Assembly: GCA_002493085.1 (NCBI GenBank)
Contig: DKXQ01000052.1
Coordinates: forward strand, 1 to 44,139
Direction of reading: 5' to 3'
DNA length: 44,139 nucleotides
Source: Lachnoclostridium sp. UBA7122
Lineage (GTDB): Bacteria; Bacillota; Clostridia; Lachnospirales; Lachnospiraceae
The stretch's first letter is position 1; each line of letters begins with the position of its first letter. Positions 1 through 9,256 of the stretch are shown piece after piece. Made by a program: the position numbers and the translations under genes. The notes under the pieces are model-generated. The model had not been told where the DNA came from and did not search any database. It saw only the letters and a list, made by a program, of their open reading frames with translations.

Positions 1-82
1 ACATCATATTTAAAAAGTTGTACAATAATCTAAACTTTCGTATACCCAGATAAAGTTATACTATCGTGTTAAAGAAAAAAGA

Positions 83-111
83 TTGTAATTTGGATATTGC
101 TATGATAAAAT
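83..111 (+). promoter_or_regulatory. candidate sigma-A promoter upstream of yebC
   Basis: TTGTAA (83-88) and TAAAAT (106-111) are separated by 17 bases, a good match to the vegetative -35/-10 pattern. Transcription would start near 117-119, just before the hairpin at 128-167. The match is by eye in AT-rich DNA, so it is moderate. Confidence 0.4.
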
Positions 112-127
112 AATAAAGACGACCTGG

Positions 128-167
128 CCACCCTGGCAAAATTCTGGCAAGTACTGGGTGGTTTTTT
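128..167 (+). terminator. intrinsic terminator or attenuator before yebC
   Basis: CCACCC (128-133) pairs with GGGTGG (156-161) and is followed directly by six T. It may end transcription of a gene left of the window. Because a candidate promoter lies just upstream, it could instead act as an attenuator in the yebC leader. Confidence 0.55.
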
Positions 168-201
168 GGTTTAATTAGAAAAAAAGAAAGGAAAGAGACA
201 T

Positions 202-954
202 ATGTCAGGACATTCAAAATTTGCTAATATAAAACATAAAAAAGAAAAGAACGATGCTAAAAAAGGAAAGATTTTTACTATTATAGGAAGAGAGCTGGCA
301 GTTGCAGTTAAAGAGGGAGGCGCTGACCCTGAGAATAACAGCAGGCTTCGTGATGTTATCGCAAAAGCAAAAGCTAATAATATGCCAAATGATACTATTG
401 ACCGTGGTATTAAAAAGGCAGCAGGAGATGCAGAAAACGTTAATTATGAAGAGGTAACATATGAAGGGTATGGACCAGGTGGCACAGCAATTATAGTAAA
501 AGCACTTACAGACAATAAAAACCGGACAGCAGGCAATGTGCGCAATGCTTTTACAAAAGGAAGCGGAAGTGTAGGCACGCAGGGATGCGTATCATATATG
601 TTTGATGAAAAAGGCCAGATTATAATTTTAAAGGAAGATATGGACGATAATGGCATAAGCATGGAAGCAGATGATATAATGATGCTTGCACTGGATGCAG
701 GGGCGGAAGATTTTATAGAGGAAGAAGATTCATATGAGATAATTACATCACCTGATGAATTCAGTGCAGTACGTGAAGCGCTTGAAGCTGGCAAACTGCC
801 TATGGCGGGTGCAGAGGTGACGATGATACCACAGAATTATGTGACACTTACAGATGAGAATGATATCAGACAGCTTACACGTACACTTGATTTGCTCGAT
901 GAGGATGATGATGTCCAGGATGTGTACCACAACTGGGATGAACAGGGCGTGTAG
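202..954 (+). CDS. yebC: YebC/PmpR (TACO1) family protein
   Basis: The 250-residue protein begins with the family signature GHSKFANIKHKK, in which the usual SKW is SKF, and continues with the GGADPENNSRLRD and NMPNDTIDRGIKKA motifs. Length is normal for the family. Members act in the cytoplasm; older work calls them transcriptional regulators, while newer work shows ribosome binding that relieves stalling at proline-rich stretches. The start at 202 has an AGGAAAG ribosome site at 189-195. A perfect 7-bp hairpin (955-971) follows the stop but has no T-run, so it is not a convincing terminator. Family assignment is firm; which of the two roles applies here cannot be told from sequence. Confidence 0.95.
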   Translation: MSGHSKFANIKHKKEKNDAKKGKIFTIIGRELAVAVKEGGADPENNSRLRDVIAKAKANNMPNDTIDRGIKKAAGDAENVNYEEVTYEGYGPGGTAIIVKALTDNKNRTAGNVRNAFTKGSGSVGTQGCVSYMFDEKGQIIILKEDMDDNGISMEADDIMMLALDAGAEDFIEEEDSYEIITSPDEFSAVREALEAGKLPMAGAEVTMIPQNYVTLTDENDIRQLTRTLDLLDEDDDVQDVYHNWDEQGV

Positions 955-1137
955 CCAGTATTTTATACTGGTTAAGCTGAAGAGTAAAACAATACTGATA
1001 AAATATTTAAAAAGACATTATATTGCCATTTTTTGGTCATATACTTTTTATTTATAAAAGGTATATGTGTGTGGTGTGTCAGGGCGTAATAGTGGAGCTT
1101 GCTGGTTTTACAAAAAATATAGTGTGGAGGTAATATT

Positions 1138-4100
1138 ATGAAGAAAGTTAAAAAATGGAAATGGATGGTACTGTTAACATCAGTATTCTTAATTATATTT
1201 ACAGCAGCATACCAGTTTATACAAAGAGATAAATCATATGCTGCAGATGAAGGCATTTATCTACAAGATGGTGACGGATTTGAAATCTCACCGGAATATA
1301 CCATGAGGAAAAGGCAGGACAGATTCAGTATACCTAAGACAGGCGAATTTAATATAAAGTGGGTGCTTTCTGACAGTGGCATTTTGCAAATTGGAAGCAG
1401 TACTACACCAGGTACAGCAAGCCCTGCACCAAGTTCTGCACCAGGTGCTACAGCAAGCCCTGTACCAAGCCCAAGTTCAACATCAAGCAGCTCAAGTGCA
1501 CCAAGTTCTACGACAGGTGCCCCGACAAGCATAAGTGGTGATTTAAAAGGAAATGGTTTTTCAGTAACAGCAATTACCAGGGGCTCTGTATCGCTTACTA
1601 TAACTATAACAGATACCAGCGGAGCAGTAATACTTGATGGAACTTACCATATTACTGTAGCATTTTCAATTAATGAACAGCTTGTACCATCTGATAATGT
1701 TGAGATGACAAGGTTGTTTAATACAGAAGATAAAAGTGATGCAAAGAATAACAGAAAAGCCCTTATAATGACTTATACTACAAAAACAGATGCCTCTGGT
1801 TCTGTCTATGATGCAACTTCTTTAGCGTTTGGCTCTAGTGCGACTGACAGTACCCAGATGGATAAATTAAACCTGACATTTGGCGATGCCACAATAGACA
1901 CTAAAAATCTGGAGTGGCATTCTGGAAATGAAGATATAATTTCTATTGAAAGCAGTATAGGTGATGGTGGTGGTATAGTTGCAAGAGGCGCTGGCCGCAC
2001 AACTTTATCAGTTACATATGTGGAAGACACTGTAACATATCAGGATGAAATATATGTTTTTGTAAGGCCTGAGATTAAGATTGATGGAGATAATGTTGGT
2101 ACAGATGATGATAAGGCAGATGGAAGTAATCCACTTCAGGTAACTAATGGAACTAAAATCTCTGTATCAGTTAAATCAGTGGCAAATGAACTTGTGGGCA
2201 TTGCAGATAAGCTTGTATGGGTTATTGCAAAGTCTGATGGAGAAACCTCTGTACTTGTAAGGGATTCTCTTGGCAATACTACAAAAGATTATGAGGATGA
2301 GGCAAATCTGGAATGGATACAGTCAGAAAGCTGTTACAGGGTTAATGCAAAGGCGGGCACATATTTTATACAGTTTTTCGTTGTGGGTACGTATAAGGAT
2401 TTTACTACAGCTAAAGACCCTGAGTATTGCAAGTGTAAACCTGTCAATGTTATAAACGGTGTATATGTAGGCAGCGAATTCCAGAATTATAACAACAAAT
2501 ATGTCAGGCTGAATGTTGGCGGCCAGTTTAACCTTCCAGAAGCATTTAATATAACAAATGGTACATATGATAAGTACTTTAATGTCCAGATAACTGGTGT
2601 AACTAACCCTACAGGCGGTGCTATAAGCGACTTTGTTGAGGGGGGCGGCATTATTAGTTTTGCCCCGGAAGGAAAGCAAAGAATGATTAATGCAGATAAG
2701 CTGGGTACAGTTACTATCAGCGTCCAGGCTGAACATGACATTGATGCCTCAGAATTAAGAGATATAAAACCTGATGAGATAGTATATATAACCATTGTAA
2801 TAACTGATACATTTTCACTTAACTATTCTGATGTGGAGATGTCTATAGGTTCAGAGCTGGCTTTGTGGAGTGTATTAGCATCTGGCACAGAAGAGGGCAG
2901 CGATGTTGAATATGAATGGAGTACAGATCCTAATAATGAAAAAAATAAATTTATTCAAATCGAAAATAAGGTAAGGGACCATGCAACTGTTAAAGCATTA
3001 AAGACCACTAAGTCGGGAAAAGCAACTGTTACGCTTAGCAGAACCCAGAATGGTGTGACGCTTGTAGCAACATGTTCAATCAGGGTAAATACAACAACGG
3101 CCAGTTTCCATATAGTGCCAGCTAAACTTACTATGAAAATTGGCGAAATCCAGACTATTACAACTGACCTTAAAGAGCCTTATAAACTGGCATGGATTTC
3201 TTCTGACCCATCTGTTGCCACAGTAGCTGATGCATCAGGAGTTACACCGGCTGCAAGGGTTACGGCTAAAAAAACAGGCAGTACAATTTTAACAGCGGTT
3301 AATGCTGCTAATAATGTCTATGCTATATGTATGGTTACTGTTGAACAGGCTGTGACAGACCTGGAGATAGGAATAGGCGGCAAAGCGATAGGCAGTGTAT
3401 ATGATGTAGAACTTGCACAGGGGTTTGTATTTATGGAAGCACTATATAAACCTAGCAATGCTACAGAGAAGAATTTTAAATGGGATTCATCAGATAAGAC
3501 AATAGCTACTGTTGATAATACAGGTAAGGTTACTCTTTTAAAAGAAGGCAGGACATTTATTACAGTTAAATCAAGTAACTGTACAGGCCAGGTTACTCTT
3601 AATGTAATAACTAAACCTATAGAAGTTAAACCTCTGACAACGATTAAAACTGATACAACAGAGATTAATATGGTTAAAGGTGATACACGTAAGATTAACC
3701 TTACATTAGAACCAAAAGATGCAACTGATACAAATGTTACATGGACTTCGCTTGATGAAAAGGTTGCAAAAGTGGATGCTACAGGCAAAGTTACCGCTTC
3801 TGGAGTAGGCTCTACCAGTATTATTATTGAGGCAGCACTTGCAAATTCAGCAGGCAATAAGGCTAAAACAACAGTTAAAGTCAATGTAAGGGAGAAGCTT
3901 CAGTCCATAGCTTTTGAATCAAAAACTACTTATATAAATGTAGGTGGTACAAAACAAATAGAAATTATTTACAGACCTGCTGAAAACATCAATAAAGAAG
4001 TAACATTTTCATCATCAGATACATCAATTTTTACAGTTGATAAAAAAGGTGTTATAAAGGGTGTTGCTGTTGGCCAGGCAATTCTTACATGTAAGTCTGC

Positions 4101-5883
4101 AGAACCTGTAGATATACAGACATGTACAGTAGTTGTAACAGCATCAGAAGTACCTGCAAAAGACTTTTCAATAACTCCTGCTGCCGAAACTATGTATGTA
4201 GGTGCAACACTGCAGCTTGTGAAAAAGTTTAACCCGGAAAATGCAACTAACCAGAATGTGACATGGAATTCATCAGATACAAGCATTGCATCTGTCAATT
4301 CAACAGGTACAGTAAGGGCAGTAAGAGAGGGTAAGGCAGTAATATCCGCTGTATATACAGATACCAAGGATGGCAAACCTCTTATAAGAACCAGCAATAT
4401 TACTGTAACTAATGCTCCAATAAATGTTACAGATTTTGATGTCAATCCTGATACAAGTAATATTTTAATTGGAGGCAAGTTTACCATTACACCTGTATTT
4501 AAGCCAAATAACGCAACTAATAAAAATGTTGAGTACCAGTCACTTGATGAAAATATAGTTAAAGTAGATGAAAAAGGTGAAGTAACAGGTGTTGGCGCAG
4601 GCGATGCAATAATACAGTGCCAGGCTGAAGATGGCGGGTTTATCGCAACTTGCTTTGTACATGTTGACAATGCAATCCAGTTTTCACTGTCTCCATCCAC
4701 AAAGTCAATAGTTGTTGGCAGGTCTTTTAAACTTAAGAAAGTGACAGTGCCAGAGGATGCTAAAAAGGCTGCTGAGTGGTCAACATCTAATGCAAAAATA
4801 GCAACTGTAGATGCCAATGGCAAGGTTACAGCTAAAAGCCTTGGAAGCTGTACAATTAAATGCAGGCTTACAAAGTATAACCAGACTGCAAAGTGCAAAG
4901 TAAAGGTCCAGAAACTTAAATCTTCTGTAGGCATTGAGAAGAAAAATATAAGAATTGGCATTGGACAGACATATAAACTTAAAAATACTATAAAAACTAA
5001 TGATACTTCAAAACCAAAACTGAACTGGAGAAGTGCTAATAAGCGCATTGCTAGTGTAAATAAAAACGGAAAAATTAAAGGCAGACGCGTTGGAAAGACA
5101 AAGATAATAGCTACAACAAGTGATGGTGTAAGAGCAAGGGCTGTATGTAATGTAAGGGTTATACGCAGGGTGTCAAGCCTGAAGCTTAATACTGACTATG
5201 TGGAACTTTACGAAGGAAAGAGCAAAAAGCTTAAAGCAAAGCGTAAACCAGCTAATGCAACTATTAAAAAGATTAAGTGGACCAGTGGAGATGACAAGAT
5301 AGTCAGTGTAAGGCCATCTGGCAAAATCAGGGCTGTATCTGTAGGCAATACTTATGTTACAGCAACTACTACAGATGGAAGCAAGAAAAAGGCAAGGTGT
5401 TATGTAAGGGTATTAGAATCAGTACCTGCTACAAGCATTGTTGTTGCACAGTCAAAATTAACATTGCAGAGAGGTGACTCTACAGGCCTTACTTATAAGG
5501 TACTTCCTGATGGCAATACAGATAAACTGAAATTTGCTTCAGATAATAAGCGCGTAGTGACAGTTAATAAGAAAGGCAGGATTACAGCTGTAGGAACAGG
5601 TGATGCAACTATTACAATCCTTGCATCAAGTGGTGTTTCTTCACAAGTAAATATTAATGTAGTTGCACTTAATAAATCCTCCATTACTATGCGCCAGTAT
5701 GATACAGAAACGCTTCAGGTGCTTGGTGCATCTTCCAATGTTACATGGTACAGCTCTAATGCAAATGTGGCGGTAGTAGATAACACTGGCAAGGTCAGCG
5801 GAAAGAGTATTGGCACAACAACTATATATGCATATATAGATGGATGCAGGCTGTCATGTACAGTGACAATAACTTCATTGTAA
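1138..5883 (+). CDS. large secreted/surface protein with about 12 BIG2 Ig-like modules
   Basis: This 1581-residue protein has a basic N-terminus and a hydrophobic segment (about residues 9-28) that is a signal peptide or signal anchor. A Pro/Ser/Thr/Ala low-complexity insert lies at about 88-131. The rest is a chain of 80-90-residue bacterial Ig-like group 2 modules recognised by the repeating pattern of 'W.SSD..IA.VD..G.V.A...G...I'; I count about 12 clear copies. Modules at about 1240-1430 are unusually Lys/Arg-rich. No LPXTG motif, SLH domain or C-terminal membrane anchor is visible, so the protein is either held by the N-terminal segment or released. The start at 1138 has a GGAGG ribosome site. 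BIG2 chains usually serve in adhesion or as cell-surface spacers; the ligand here is unknown. It sits between yebC and recN, where no conserved partner is expected. Confidence 0.85.
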   Translation: MKKVKKWKWMVLLTSVFLIIFTAAYQFIQRDKSYAADEGIYLQDGDGFEISPEYTMRKRQDRFSIPKTGEFNIKWVLSDSGILQIGSSTTPGTASPAPSSAPGATASPVPSPSSTSSSSSAPSSTTGAPTSISGDLKGNGFSVTAITRGSVSLTITITDTSGAVILDGTYHITVAFSINEQLVPSDNVEMTRLFNTEDKSDAKNNRKALIMTYTTKTDASGSVYDATSLAFGSSATDSTQMDKLNLTFGDATIDTKNLEWHSGNEDIISIESSIGDGGGIVARGAGRTTLSVTYVEDTVTYQDEIYVFVRPEIKIDGDNVGTDDDKADGSNPLQVTNGTKISVSVKSVANELVGIADKLVWVIAKSDGETSVLVRDSLGNTTKDYEDEANLEWIQSESCYRVNAKAGTYFIQFFVVGTYKDFTTAKDPEYCKCKPVNVINGVYVGSEFQNYNNKYVRLNVGGQFNLPEAFNITNGTYDKYFNVQITGVTNPTGGAISDFVEGGGIISFAPEGKQRMINADKLGTVTISVQAEHDIDASELRDIKPDEIVYITIVITDTFSLNYSDVEMSIGSELALWSVLASGTEEGSDVEYEWSTDPNNEKNKFIQIENKVRDHATVKALKTTKSGKATVTLSRTQNGVTLVATCSIRVNTTTASFHIVPAKLTMKIGEIQTITTDLKEPYKLAWISSDPSVATVADASGVTPAARVTAKKTGSTILTAVNAANNVYAICMVTVEQAVTDLEIGIGGKAIGSVYDVELAQGFVFMEALYKPSNATEKNFKWDSSDKTIATVDNTGKVTLLKEGRTFITVKSSNCTGQVTLNVITKPIEVKPLTTIKTDTTEINMVKGDTRKINLTLEPKDATDTNVTWTSLDEKVAKVDATGKVTASGVGSTSIIIEAALANSAGNKAKTTVKVNVREKLQSIAFESKTTYINVGGTKQIEIIYRPAENINKEVTFSSSDTSIFTVDKKGVIKGVAVGQAILTCKSAEPVDIQTCTVVVTASEVPAKDFSITPAAETMYVGATLQLVKKFNPENATNQNVTWNSSDTSIASVNSTGTVRAVREGKAVISAVYTDTKDGKPLIRTSNITVTNAPINVTDFDVNPDTSNILIGGKFTITPVFKPNNATNKNVEYQSLDENIVKVDEKGEVTGVGAGDAIIQCQAEDGGFIATCFVHVDNAIQFSLSPSTKSIVVGRSFKLKKVTVPEDAKKAAEWSTSNAKIATVDANGKVTAKSLGSCTIKCRLTKYNQTAKCKVKVQKLKSSVGIEKKNIRIGIGQTYKLKNTIKTNDTSKPKLNWRSANKRIASVNKNGKIKGRRVGKTKIIATTSDGVRARAVCNVRVIRRVSSLKLNTDYVELYEGKSKKLKAKRKPANATIKKIKWTSGDDKIVSVRPSGKIRAVSVGNTYVTATTTDGSKKKARCYVRVLESVPATSIVVAQSKLTLQRGDSTGLTYKVLPDGNTDKLKFASDNKRVVTVNKKGRITAVGTGDATITILASSGVSSQVNINVVALNKSSITMRQYDTETLQVLGASSNVTWYSSNANVAVVDNTGKVSGKSIGTTTIYAYIDGCRLSCTVTITSL

Positions 5884-5909
5884 ATATTTAAGACAGAGAG
5901 GAAAAAATT

Positions 5910-7616
5910 TTGCTTATAAATCTACATGTTAAAAACCTGGCTGTAATTGATGAAATTGAAGTTGATTTTTCGGAAGGGCTGAATGTGCTTACTGGTGAAA
6001 CCGGGGCTGGAAAGTCAATAATAATTGGCTCTATCAATATGGCAATAGGAGGTAAAATTCCAAGGGACATTATCAGGAAAGGAGCAGATTTTGCACTTAT
6101 TGAGCTGTTATTTTCAGTAGATACAGATGAGCAGAAGAAGTATCTTGAAGAACATGAAATAATAATTGAAGATAATGAAGTGCTGGTTTCCCGTAAATTT
6201 ACTAAAGGAAGAGGCATAAACAGGATTAATGGCGAAAGTGTGCCTGTATCAGTGCTCAGGCAGGTGGCAGCTGTTCTTATAGATGTCCACGGACAGAATG
6301 AACAGCAGTCCCTGCTGTATAAATCAAAGCATATGGAAATAGTAGACAGATATGCCAGAGATAAAATGGCAGGTCTGGATACAGAATATGCAGAAGTCTA
6401 CAATAATTATAAAAAACTTGTAGAACAGAGGAACTCAGAAAATATTCCTGAAGAAGAAAGGCTTCGTGAAATTTCTTTTATGGAATATGAACTTGGGGAG
6501 ATAGAAAATGCTGCCCTTGTCCACGGTGAAGAAGAAAGGCTGGAAGATGAATACAGACAGCTGTCCAATGCAGAAACAATAGCAAACGGGCTTGGCGAGG
6601 TTTATTCACTGACAGGCTCAGATATGGATGGTACGGTGTCCGAAAAACTGGCACACTCAATAAGAATTATTGGAAGGCTCTGTGAATATGATGACAATAT
6701 AAACCAGTTTGCAGAGCAGCTTTCAGGGATTGACAGTCTTGTAAGTGATTTTAACAGGGATATAACATCCTATATGGATGGAATAGAAATAAGTGGCGGA
6801 CGGCTTGAAGAAACAGAGAAACGGCTTGATTTAGTACGCACCATAAAGGCAAGGTTTGGCGCTACAACCAGCCTTGTCAATGAATATGCAGATAAACTCA
6901 GAAAAAAACTTGAGCGCTATAAGGAATATGAACTATATAAAGCAGAATTAGGGAATAAAATAAAGACAGAAGAAGAAAAACTGCAAAAATTGTCGGCTGC
7001 TATGTCGGATATCCGCAAAAATTGTTCCAGAGTGCTTGAAAGAGAGATTACAGAGGCACTTGCAGACCTGAACTTCCTGCAGGTACAGTTTTCTATAGAA
7101 GTGCGCAGTTTAAACAGATATACGGCCAGTGGGACTGATGAAATAGAGTTTATGCTCTCTGTCAATCCTGGTGAGGATTTAAAGCCTATAGGGCAGTCTG
7201 CATCAGGTGGCGAACTTTCAAGGATAATGCTTGCAGTAAAAGCTGTACTTGCCGGCCATGATGAAACCAGCACTCTTATATTTGATGAGATAGATACAGG
7301 AATCAGTGGCAGGACAGCCCAGAAAGTTGCAGAAAAGATGGCTCTTATAGCAGAAGGACACCAGGTGATATGCATTTCCCACCTTGCACAAATAGCTGCA
7401 ATGGCAGATGCACATTATCTTATAGAAAAAACAAGTGCAAGTTCACATACAAGCACCCAGATACGTCTGCTAGATTACTGCGAAGAAGTGGAAGAACTCG
7501 CAAGGATACTTGGAGGTGCACAAATAACAGAAGCTGTTACTGCAAGTGCAGAGGAAATGAAAAAGCTTGCAGCGGATTTAAAAAGAAAATACTATGAGCA
7601 GCACAGCCATAAATAA
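5910..7616 (+). CDS. recN: DNA repair ATPase RecN
   Basis: The 568-residue SMC-like ATPase starts with MLINLHVKNLAVID and has Walker A GETGAGKS at about residue 30, a long central coiled-coil region (about 150-370), the ABC signature SASGGELSR and Walker B TLIFDEID near the C-terminus, with the following HQVICISHLAQ segment. RecN joins DNA ends and acts early in recombinational double-strand-break repair. The start is TTG at 5910 with AGAGAGG upstream; no ATG fits the family N-terminus. The order recN-spoIVB-spo0A is typical of endospore-forming Firmicutes. The surface-protein gene ends only 26 bases upstream, so the two may share a transcript. Confidence 0.96.
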   Translation: MLINLHVKNLAVIDEIEVDFSEGLNVLTGETGAGKSIIIGSINMAIGGKIPRDIIRKGADFALIELLFSVDTDEQKKYLEEHEIIIEDNEVLVSRKFTKGRGINRINGESVPVSVLRQVAAVLIDVHGQNEQQSLLYKSKHMEIVDRYARDKMAGLDTEYAEVYNNYKKLVEQRNSENIPEEERLREISFMEYELGEIENAALVHGEEERLEDEYRQLSNAETIANGLGEVYSLTGSDMDGTVSEKLAHSIRIIGRLCEYDDNINQFAEQLSGIDSLVSDFNRDITSYMDGIEISGGRLEETEKRLDLVRTIKARFGATTSLVNEYADKLRKKLERYKEYELYKAELGNKIKTEEEKLQKLSAAMSDIRKNCSRVLEREITEALADLNFLQVQFSIEVRSLNRYTASGTDEIEFMLSVNPGEDLKPIGQSASGGELSRIMLAVKAVLAGHDETSTLIFDEIDTGISGRTAQKVAEKMALIAEGHQVICISHLAQIAAMADAHYLIEKTSASSHTSTQIRLLDYCEEVEELARILGGAQITEAVTASAEEMKKLAADLKRKYYEQHSHK

Positions 7617-7662
7617 CAACAAACTGTAAGTTTGGGACATACTTCAAAGGAAATACGAATAT

Positions 7663-7710
7663 AAAAGGTACAACTGGTACATTATATAATTATGTATGGT
7701 TGTACCTTTT
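7663..7710 (+). terminator. terminator between recN and spoIVB
   Basis: AAAAGGTACAAC (7663-7674) pairs perfectly over 12 bp with GTTGTACCTTTT (7699-7710), with an inner TACAT/ATGTA stem, and the 3' arm runs into TTTTT. It separates recN from the sporulation gene spoIVB, which fits independent, late expression of spoIVB. Confidence 0.8.
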
Positions 7711-7740
7711 TATATGCAATTTCTGACAGGAGTATTTAAT

Positions 7741-9042
7741 ATGAGTAAAAATAAAAATGTAATTAGTACAGATTTAAAGAAAAAATACAGGGCTGCGCTG
7801 GCAGTTGCACTGTGTGTAAACATATTGGCAGCTGTATTATATTATATATGGTATATAGATAGAAAGATTCCTGACAGCATAATGCTTATAGAAGACAGAG
7901 AAGAAAATCTGGAATTTAATGTACCCATTGAAGGTGAAATTGATGGGGCTGTTGATGCAATAAGCATAAAAAATCCTGGCAGTGTGCAGAATGACAATAT
8001 ACATTTTAACCTGAATAAAACTGTTATAATGAAAGCTGCCAACACAGGAAGTTATAAAGCCAGGCTTAAACTGTTTGGACTGTTCCACTACAAAAATATA
8101 CAGATAGATGTTATAAAGGAACAGAAAGTCATGCCATCAGGAAGGGCAGCAGGCCTGTATATTAATTCAGACGGTATTATGGTGCTTGGAACATCTGAAA
8201 TTGTGGGAAAAGACGGCCTGGGCTATGAACCGTCAGCAAATATATTAAGGGCAGGAGACTATATCTATAAAGTAAATAATAATAACGTAGATGATATAGA
8301 TGATGTTATAGAAGCATTACAGGAAAACGGTGGAAACAGTGTAACAGTTTATTTAAGAAGGGATGGCAATAATCTAAAAGTAAAGATTGACCCGGTTCTT
8401 ACAGCAGATGGGGAATATAAAATTGGTGTCTGGCTTCGTGAGGATACAGAGGGCATAGGCACTATAACATATATTACAGAAGATAATAAATATGCTGCAT
8501 TAGGGCATGGCATAACAGATATAGATACAGGACTTCTTATAGATATAAAAAATGGCGGGGTTTATCCTGCAAAAATAAACCAGATAGTACGGGGGCAGGC
8601 AGGCACTCCTGGTGAAATACTTGGTTCTGTAAAGCTTGGCAAAACATTCTGCCTTGGCACGATTAGCAATAATACAAATTATGGCATATCAGGGGAAATA
8701 TTTGATGACAGCTATGGATATGATGGCAGTAAAGCAATTCCAGCCGCCATGAAGCAGGAAGTTTTTAAGGGAAAAGCTACAGTCAGATGCCAGCTTGGCG
8801 ACAGGACCGGGGATTATGAAGTAGAAATAGAGAAAATAAACATTAATTCAGAAGAAAATAAAGGCATGGTAATAAAAGTCACAGATAAAAGGCTTCTTGA
8901 TAAAGCTGGCGGTATCATCCAGGGCATGAGCGGCTCTCCAATTATACAGAATAATAAAATTATTGGTGCTGTAACGCATGTATTTGTAAATGATCCGGTA
9001 AGGGGTTATGGAATATTTATAGAAGATATGCTATCTGGATAG
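7741..9042 (+). CDS. spoIVB: SpoIVB serine peptidase (S55), sporulation signalling protease
   Basis: SpoIVB is secreted by the forespore and triggers the SpoIVFA/SpoIVFB checkpoint that activates sigma-K. The 433-residue product has an N-terminal membrane segment (about 18-38), a PDZ domain (about 145-220) and the S55 peptidase domain with the conserved ALGHGITD motif (His256) and the nucleophile motif GMSGSP (Ser397). I prefer the ATG at 7741, which has an AGGAG site about 7 bases upstream, over an upstream in-frame ATG at 7696 that lies inside the terminator hairpin and lacks a ribosome site. Its place between recN and spo0A is the canonical one. I could not identify a convincing sigma-F/sigma-G promoter by eye. 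Confidence 0.95.
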   Translation: MSKNKNVISTDLKKKYRAALAVALCVNILAAVLYYIWYIDRKIPDSIMLIEDREENLEFNVPIEGEIDGAVDAISIKNPGSVQNDNIHFNLNKTVIMKAANTGSYKARLKLFGLFHYKNIQIDVIKEQKVMPSGRAAGLYINSDGIMVLGTSEIVGKDGLGYEPSANILRAGDYIYKVNNNNVDDIDDVIEALQENGGNSVTVYLRRDGNNLKVKIDPVLTADGEYKIGVWLREDTEGIGTITYITEDNKYAALGHGITDIDTGLLIDIKNGGVYPAKINQIVRGQAGTPGEILGSVKLGKTFCLGTISNNTNYGISGEIFDDSYGYDGSKAIPAAMKQEVFKGKATVRCQLGDRTGDYEVEIEKININSEENKGMVIKVTDKRLLDKAGGIIQGMSGSPIIQNNKIIGAVTHVFVNDPVRGYGIFIEDMLSG

Positions 9043-9145
9043 AATGTATATTTCATAAATGCCGTCGCATTATGTATAGGCAGTTTGTAATAATTTGTCA
9101 TAACCAGAAAACATATGTAACTTGTTGGAAGCATCTTAAATATCA

Positions 9146-9200
9146 GGTCGAAAAGTAACATTTTTTTTGTATTGCGGCAATATATTTATATATATATGAT
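9146..9200 (+). promoter_or_regulatory. spo0A upstream region: candidate 0A box and promoter
   Basis: GGTCGAA at 9146-9152 matches six of seven bases of the Spo0A-binding consensus TGTCGAA. Downstream, TTGCGG (9172-9177) and TATGAT (9195-9200) lie 17 bases apart and could be a vegetative promoter. A 0A box just upstream would fit the autoregulation known for spo0A. The same GGTCGAAAA string occurs once more at about 42277, so chance is a real possibility. Confidence 0.35.
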
Positions 9201-9256
9201 TTTATTATAGCCCCATATATAGAAAGGATATGCCAGAAGGCAGGAAGGAAAATGCA

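Noticed and set aside
51..65. A 15-base exact repeat (TAAAGTTATACTATC) upstream of yebC and again at 31652-31666 upstream of argC.
   Set aside because: One exact 15-base repeat is about what chance predicts in 44 kb of AT-rich DNA, and the two sites differ in position relative to their promoters.
955..971. Perfect 7-bp hairpin right after the yebC stop.
   Set aside because: No T-run follows, so it is not called a terminator.
1041..1064. A 10-bp A/T-rich stem upstream of the BIG2 gene.
   Set aside because: Mostly A/T pairs with no T-run and no known motif; low information.
1400..1545. Tandem-repeat-like DNA in the BIG2 gene.
   Set aside because: It is an irregular Pro/Ser/Thr/Ala-coding stretch rather than a true tandem array; noted within the gene.
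3318..5048. Long open frames on the minus strand under the BIG2 gene (up to 359 codons).
   Set aside because: They are antisense shadows of the repeated plus-strand codons, with no ribosome sites or family motifs.
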